Assembly: GCA_049511115.1 (NCBI GenBank)
Contig: JBEKYH010000163.1
Coordinates: forward strand, 1-9,734
From: JBEKYH01 sp049511115
GTDB lineage: Bacteria > Planctomycetota > Phycisphaerae > Tepidisphaerales > Tepidisphaeraceae
Reading direction: 5' to 3'
Length of the DNA stretch: 9,734 nt
In this document: one piece after another, positions 7,124 to 9,734 of the stretch
Numbering within the stretch: position 1 is the stretch's first letter
Layout: each line of letters opens with the position of its first letter
Program-made: the position numbers and the translations under genes
Notes under the pieces: model-generated
The model's database searches: none
What the model saw: only the letters and a program-made list of their open reading frames with translations
Told to the model about the DNA's origin: nothing

Positions 7124-7380
7124 TCTAACCCAAAGTCTTTCCGCGCCTCAAGATACGGAATTCGGCGATCGTTTGGGTCGGCCAACCGTTCCCGTGCAAG
7201 TTCGATATCGCGCCGGTCACGGGCTGCGGCACGAGCGGTTGCCTTGCGCCGTTTCGCGGCAGCCGCATCGCCAACACTTCCACGGGACTTGCCATCAGCC
7301 CGAGCACGCAACTGGTCAAACTCACGTTTGGGGATCACAACGAATTCCTGGCGGCCGATTTTTAGAGTTTGTGTCGTCAA
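7120..7380 (-). CDS. Phd/YefM-like antitoxin partner of the RelE-type toxin
   Basis: This 86-residue charged protein precedes and overlaps the toxin gene. Its N-terminus, LKIGRQEFVVIPKREFDQL (6-24), matches the short beta-strand-then-helix start seen in Phd/YefM-like antitoxins. A long Ala/Arg/Lys-rich stretch follows (about 38-58), then a C-terminal toxin-neutralising segment RRIPYLEARKDFGL. Such antitoxins bind the toxin with the C-terminus and repress their own promoter with the N-terminus. The start is TTG at 7380: the frame has no better ATG upstream, AGGG lies 7 nt before it, and an extended -10 box lies about 32 nt before it. Sequence similarity in this family is weak, so the assignment leans on gene order, size and the ATGA overlap with the toxin. 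Confidence 0.78.
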   Translation of the reverse strand: MTTQTLKIGRQEFVVIPKREFDQLRARADGKSRGSVGDAAAAKRRKATARAAARDRRDIELARERLADPNDRRIPYLEARKDFGLD

Positions 7381-7411
7381 ATTCGCACCCTGATCCTTTC
7401 AATCGGACCGG

Positions 7412-7420
7412 ATTATATCA
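7412..7420 (-). promoter_or_regulatory. Extended -10 promoter of the toxin-antitoxin operon
   Basis: The minus strand reads TGATATAAT, an extended -10 element (TGn plus perfect TATAAT), about 32 nt upstream of the antitoxin TTG start. No good -35 hexamer is seen, which fits extended -10 promoters. An imperfect palindrome ATCCGGTCCGAT directly downstream, overlapping the expected transcription start, could be the antitoxin operator. As mqnE has no room for its own promoter, this may also drive mqnE. Confidence 0.55.
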
Positions 7421-7433
7421 CACACTGCAGGCG

Positions 7434-7466
7434 GTGGTGCGCTGAAGGTAGCCGAAGCAGCGCCAC
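7434..7466 (-). other. Hairpin just after the lipoprotein stop codon
   Basis: On the minus strand GTGGCGCTG (7466-7458) pairs with CAGCGC plus CCAC (7444-7434) across a bulge of two bases, around a 13-nt loop. It starts 1 nt beyond the lipoprotein stop. There is no U-tract, so it is not a standard intrinsic terminator. It could stabilise the transcript end or weakly separate the lipoprotein from the toxin-antitoxin unit. Confidence 0.3.
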
Positions 7467-7467
7467 T

Positions 7468-8064
7468 TCACCTCCTATGAATTATCACCACTCCCCCGCC
7501 GTAGAAACCCGACCGGTAATAGTACGGGTACGCTCCCCAATACGGGTCATAGTAATAGGCATACCTCGGATATTCCTGCCGGAAATTGGCGATCTGCTCG
7601 ATGCGCTGGGGGCCGAGCATGATGGCCCAGCGAAGCTGGAGGGAGGAGAGATCAAAGTCGTTGTAGGACTTGCCGCCGGGGAAGGGGAAATAGGCTGTCA
7701 CCAGGGCGGATTCGCCTGGCATCAGGACCACCGGGCCGGAGGTTTGAATCAGCGGCGGCGGGAAGCGGGCCAGATCGCCGGTCGTCAGCTCAAGAGACCG
7801 CACATCGAATGTCGTTGTGGGCGGGCCGTTGTTGTCCAGACGCAGGCGGACTTCGACGGATTCGGGCAACGCCGCCTTCTGATCCTGCCGGCGGATTCCG
7901 ACGATCGACGCGAACGCCGTCACGGGAGGCGGCTGAGAAGGCTGCGTCGCGGGAAGTTCGGCGATCACCGGACGAGGCATGTAGTAGTAGCCGTCGACGT
8001 AGGAGGAACAGCCCGCGAGGAAGGAGAGGAGCAGTAATCCGATTGCGTGCGAAACCCATTTCAT
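7468..8064 (-). CDS. Small Tyr-rich lipoprotein of unknown function
   Basis: This 198-residue protein has a lipoprotein signal peptide: K2, hydrophobic AIGLLLLSF and lipobox LAGC with the acylated Cys at C19. It would be anchored to a membrane facing the periplasm. Residues from about 70 to 155 look like a beta-sandwich domain, with alternating strands around VEVRLRLDNNGPPTTTF, SLELTTGDLARFPPP and VVLMPGESALVTAYFPFPGG. The C-terminus is rich in Tyr and Gly (YAYYYDPYWGAYPYYY, then GFYGGGVVII). The reading frame extends upstream to 8328, but that part overlaps the UbiA gene and the repeat. The ATG at 8064 is chosen because GGAGG lies 5 nt before it and a signal peptide follows. I do not recognise a named family; function is unknown. 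It sits between UbiA and the toxin-antitoxin pair on the same strand. Confidence 0.82.
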   Translation of the reverse strand: MKWVSHAIGLLLLSFLAGCSSYVDGYYYMPRPVIAELPATQPSQPPPVTAFASIVGIRRQDQKAALPESVEVRLRLDNNGPPTTTFDVRSLELTTGDLARFPPPLIQTSGPVVLMPGESALVTAYFPFPGGKSYNDFDLSSLQLRWAIMLGPQRIEQIANFRQEYPRYAYYYDPYWGAYPYYYRSGFYGGGVVIIHRR

Positions 8065-8069
8065 AATTG

Positions 8070-8074
8070 CCTCC
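8070..8074 (-). promoter_or_regulatory. Shine-Dalgarno site deciding the lipoprotein start
   Basis: The minus strand reads GGAGG 5 nt before the ATG at 8064. This supports that start over the longer open frame reaching 8328. Confidence 0.75.
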
Positions 8075-8100
8075 GCACTTTTTGCAAATTTAACGACTTC

Positions 8101-8106
8101 ATTGTA
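8101..8106 (-). promoter_or_regulatory. Possible -10 box of the lipoprotein gene
   Basis: The minus strand reads TACAAT about 36 nt upstream of the ATG. TTGTAA lies upstream with a 14-nt spacer, shorter than ideal, so this is a weak candidate. Its position downstream of the GC-rich hairpin would let the lipoprotein be transcribed independently of the UbiX-UbiA operon. Confidence 0.3.
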
Positions 8107-8128
8107 GGCGCGCAGAATGTTTACAATT

Positions 8129-8205
8129 CGTAGGGTCCGCACCGCGCGCACCGCGGACCGTGTATGAAGCATCGCAGCATTCGCGGTCCGCGGTGCGGAC
8201 CTACG
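8129..8205. repeat. GC-rich compound inverted repeat (REP/MITE-like) at the UbiA stop
   Basis: The left part (8129-8160) contains a TAGGGTCCGCACCGCG arm followed by CGCACCGCGGACCG. The right part (8182-8205) is its inverse. The block 8147-8160 is perfectly complementary to 8184-8197 (14 of 14 bp, 23-nt loop). The outer arm 8129-8146 can instead pair with 8189-8205 with one bulged G, and GGTCCGC (8134-8140) can pair locally with GCGGACC (8153-8159). Several competing stems are therefore possible. The TAG stop codon of UbiA (8203-8201) is the edge of the right arm. The element could limit read-through from UbiA to the lipoprotein. It is unrelated in sequence to repeat copies A-C. Confidence 0.8.
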
Positions 8206-9109
8206 TGCGGAGAATATCGACAATCCCCAGAATCCCCACCGCCACGGAGATGATGCCGTTGACCGTGAAAAACGCGTGGCCCACCTTGGATAAATCGTCA
8301 GGCCGGACGATCTTGTGTTCAACGACAAGCAGAACCGCCACCAGTGCGACGGCGATCCAATAGAAAAGGCGGAATTCGGGCACGGTTAAGCCGAGGATAA
8401 TCAGAAGTGTGAGACAGACCGCGTGAGTGGCGCGGCTGACCCAGAGCGCGCCGCTGATGCTGAGGCGCGCGGGCACGGAAAACAAGCCTGCCTGACGGTC
8501 CGATTCGATATCCTGGCAGGCGTAGATGATGTCAAAGCCGGCCGTCCACAGGAGCACGGCGGCGCCCATCAAGACTGGCGCGAGGGCCAATCGCCCGCTC
8601 ACGGCGACGTACGCGCAGATGGGAGCGAGGCCCAGGGCCATGCCGAGATAATAATGGCACAGGCGCGTGAAGCGTTTGAGGAGGGGATAGGCCGCGACGA
8701 AGGCGAGCACGGGAATCGCCAGGATCGCCGGCCAAGGGTTGCCGTAGAAGACCCAGAAGCCCGCGCAGGCGGCGGTGAAAACGATGGCGGAGACGCTCCA
8801 CGCCGACGCGACGAATCGCGCGGATAATTCACCCGCGGGGATGGCCCGCCGCGCCGTGCGCGGATTGGCGGCGTCGAGTTTGGCATCGAGCACGCGGTTG
8901 GCGCTCATGGCCGCCGTGCGGGCGGCGATCATGCAGACGAGAATCAGGAGAATTTTTCCCGCCCCCAGGCCGCTCGGCGAATCATGTCCCGCCAGGACCA
9001 TCGCCAATAGTGCCCAGGGCATGGCGAAGAGCGTGTGGCTGATTTTGATATCGCCGGCGAATACCGCCAGGCGTCGAGCGAGCGAGGGTTGGAGCGGCTG
9101 GGTGGTCAT
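8201..9109 (-). CDS. mqnP: UbiA-family prenyltransferase, probably MqnP-like (menaquinone pathway)
   Basis: This 302-residue integral membrane protein of the UbiA superfamily attaches a polyprenyl chain to an aromatic acid. It has both Asp-rich motifs that bind Mg-diphosphate: N71xxxD75xxxD79 (NRVLDAKLD) and D193xxxxxxD200xxxD204 (DIIYACQDIESD). Eight or nine hydrophobic segments cover nearly the whole length, including 33-47, 52-68, 103-121, 126-143, 155-170, 178-196, 230-246, 248-264 and 280-298. Sequence alone fits 4-hydroxybenzoate polyprenyltransferase equally well. The coupling to UbiX (ATGA overlap) and the nearby mqnE point to MqnP, which prenylates 1,4-dihydroxy-6-naphthoate. The C-terminus looks complete although the TAG stop belongs to the GC-rich repeat. 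The start at 9109 has no strong Shine-Dalgarno site, consistent with translational coupling. Confidence 0.88.
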   Translation of the reverse strand: MTTQPLQPSLARRLAVFAGDIKISHTLFAMPWALLAMVLAGHDSPSGLGAGKILLILVCMIAARTAAMSANRVLDAKLDAANPRTARRAIPAGELSARFVASAWSVSAIVFTAACAGFWVFYGNPWPAILAIPVLAFVAAYPLLKRFTRLCHYYLGMALGLAPICAYVAVSGRLALAPVLMGAAVLLWTAGFDIIYACQDIESDRQAGLFSVPARLSISGALWVSRATHAVCLTLLIILGLTVPEFRLFYWIAVALVAVLLVVEHKIVRPDDLSKVGHAFFTVNGIISVAVGILGIVDILRT

Positions 9110-9702
9110 GAGACTTTGTTCAGCGGGGTTTTGGGATCCCAGCGCGTCGGCAGCGCGTGCGGTACGCCAACGAGATCGAGGAGTTTTCCGGCCACGAAAT
9201 CGACGAGCTCGCCGATGGTCGTAGGATTCAGATACAATCCCGGATTGGCCGGGGCGAGAATCACGCCGGCGTCGGAGAGCGTCTTGTAATTGTTCACATC
9301 AATCGGCGAGAGCGGCATCTCTCGATGCACCAGGATCAGCTTGCGGCGCTCTTTGAGCGTTACGTGTGCCGCGCGGCTGATGAGATTGCCGCCCAAACCG
9401 CAGGCCACTTCCGCCAGCGTTTTGCTGCTGCACGGCACGATCACCATGCCGTCATGGAGAAAGCTGCCGCTGGCGAGCTTGGAGCCGACCTCGTTGTAGT
9501 TGTAGAGCGTGATGTGATGCTGGCTGGTGCCGGCTAAGGCGTCCAGATCGACGGTTTCCATTCCCAGTTCATCATGCAGCAATCGCCGGCCAAGGGGGGA
9601 GATGACCAGATGCACATTCACGCCGGCGGAGGTGAGAAGCTGGAGGAAACGCTGGGCGTACAGCGCGCCGCTGGCTCCGGTGATGGCGGTGACGATTTCC
9701 AT
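9106..9702 (-). CDS. ubiX: UbiX-family flavin prenyltransferase (MqnM-like)
   Basis: This 198-residue flavoprotein joins a dimethylallyl group to FMN to make the prenyl-FMN cofactor of UbiD-type decarboxylases. Visible features are the FMN-binding GASGA (9-13), VPCSSKTLA (89-97), LVHREMPLSP (124-133), PANPGLYLNP (151-160) and the closing ELVDFVAGKLLDLVGV. The usual family form of that fourth block is PASPGFY, so it is slightly varied. Length is normal. The ATG at 9702 has AGGA 7 nt before it. The stop overlaps the UbiA start by 4 nt. In futalosine-type menaquinone synthesis this role is called MqnM and serves a UbiD-like MqnL; ubiD is not in this window. Involvement in menaquinone synthesis is inferred from neighbours, as UbiX also serves ubiquinone and other pathways. 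Confidence 0.93.
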   Translation of the reverse strand: MEIVTAITGASGALYAQRFLQLLTSAGVNVHLVISPLGRRLLHDELGMETVDLDALAGTSQHHITLYNYNEVGSKLASGSFLHDGMVIVPCSSKTLAEVACGLGGNLISRAAHVTLKERRKLILVHREMPLSPIDVNNYKTLSDAGVILAPANPGLYLNPTTIGELVDFVAGKLLDLVGVPHALPTRWDPKTPLNKVS

Positions 9703-9734
9703 AGATGAATCCTATTCGCAATCGAACTCCGAGG

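Noticed and set aside
7434..7466. Intrinsic terminator after the lipoprotein gene
   Set aside because: The hairpin is present but has a bulge and no U-tract, so it is listed only as a hairpin.
8065..8328. N-terminal extension of the lipoprotein frame up to 8328
   Set aside because: It overlaps the UbiA 3' end out of frame and runs through the GC-rich repeat, and it would bury a clear signal peptide that has its own GGAGG site.

Overview
This is a GC-rich, gene-dense bacterial window holding ten protein-coding genes, one of them cut by the left edge, plus two families of short palindromic repeats. No rRNA, tRNA, CRISPR array, prophage or transposase was seen. The gene content includes a futalosine-type menaquinone radical SAM enzyme with UbiA- and UbiX-like partners, a YlbF-family protein, an EVE-domain protein and a Tyr-rich lipoprotein. 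Together with GTG/TTG starts, patchy Shine-Dalgarno sites and a dispersed GC-rich repeat, this suggests a Planctomycetes-like (PVC group) bacterium. That placement is inference, since no phylogenetic marker was compared.

Layout. Positions 1-835 (minus) carry the N-terminal 278 residues of a MoeB/ThiF-type E1-like adenylyltransferase. Its apparent start lies inside one arm of a composite inverted repeat (825-948). Running divergently from it is a rightward run of three genes: a YlbF-family protein (1106-1501), an EVE-domain protein (1549-1962) and a three-His-box membrane desaturase/hydroxylase (1975-2925). The desaturase converges with and overlaps by 59 bp the 3' end of a full-length mutS (2867-5521, minus). 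All remaining genes are on the minus strand. Reading leftward from the right edge they are: a UbiX-type flavin prenyltransferase (9702-9106), a UbiA-type prenyltransferase (9109-8201, ATGA overlap), a small Tyr-rich lipoprotein (8064-7468), a Phd/YefM-like antitoxin with a RelE/ParE-like toxin (7380-6857, ATGA overlap), and mqnE (6841-5678). mqnE starts only 15 bp after the toxin stop. A third copy of the first repeat family lies between mqnE and mutS.

How the genes fit together. MqnE (aminofutalosine synthase), the UbiA-like enzyme (MqnP-like) and the UbiX-like enzyme (MqnM-like) are early and late steps of the futalosine route to menaquinone. The window therefore looks like a menaquinone locus split by a lipoprotein gene and a toxin-antitoxin pair. 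The UbiX enzyme would make prenyl-FMN for a UbiD-like decarboxylase (MqnL-like) that is not in this window. The most unusual points are the toxin-antitoxin pair inserted directly upstream of mqnE, the repeat-supplied start region of the MoeB/ThiF gene, and the GC-rich hairpin that supplies the UbiA stop codon. No clearly new biological system was recognised.
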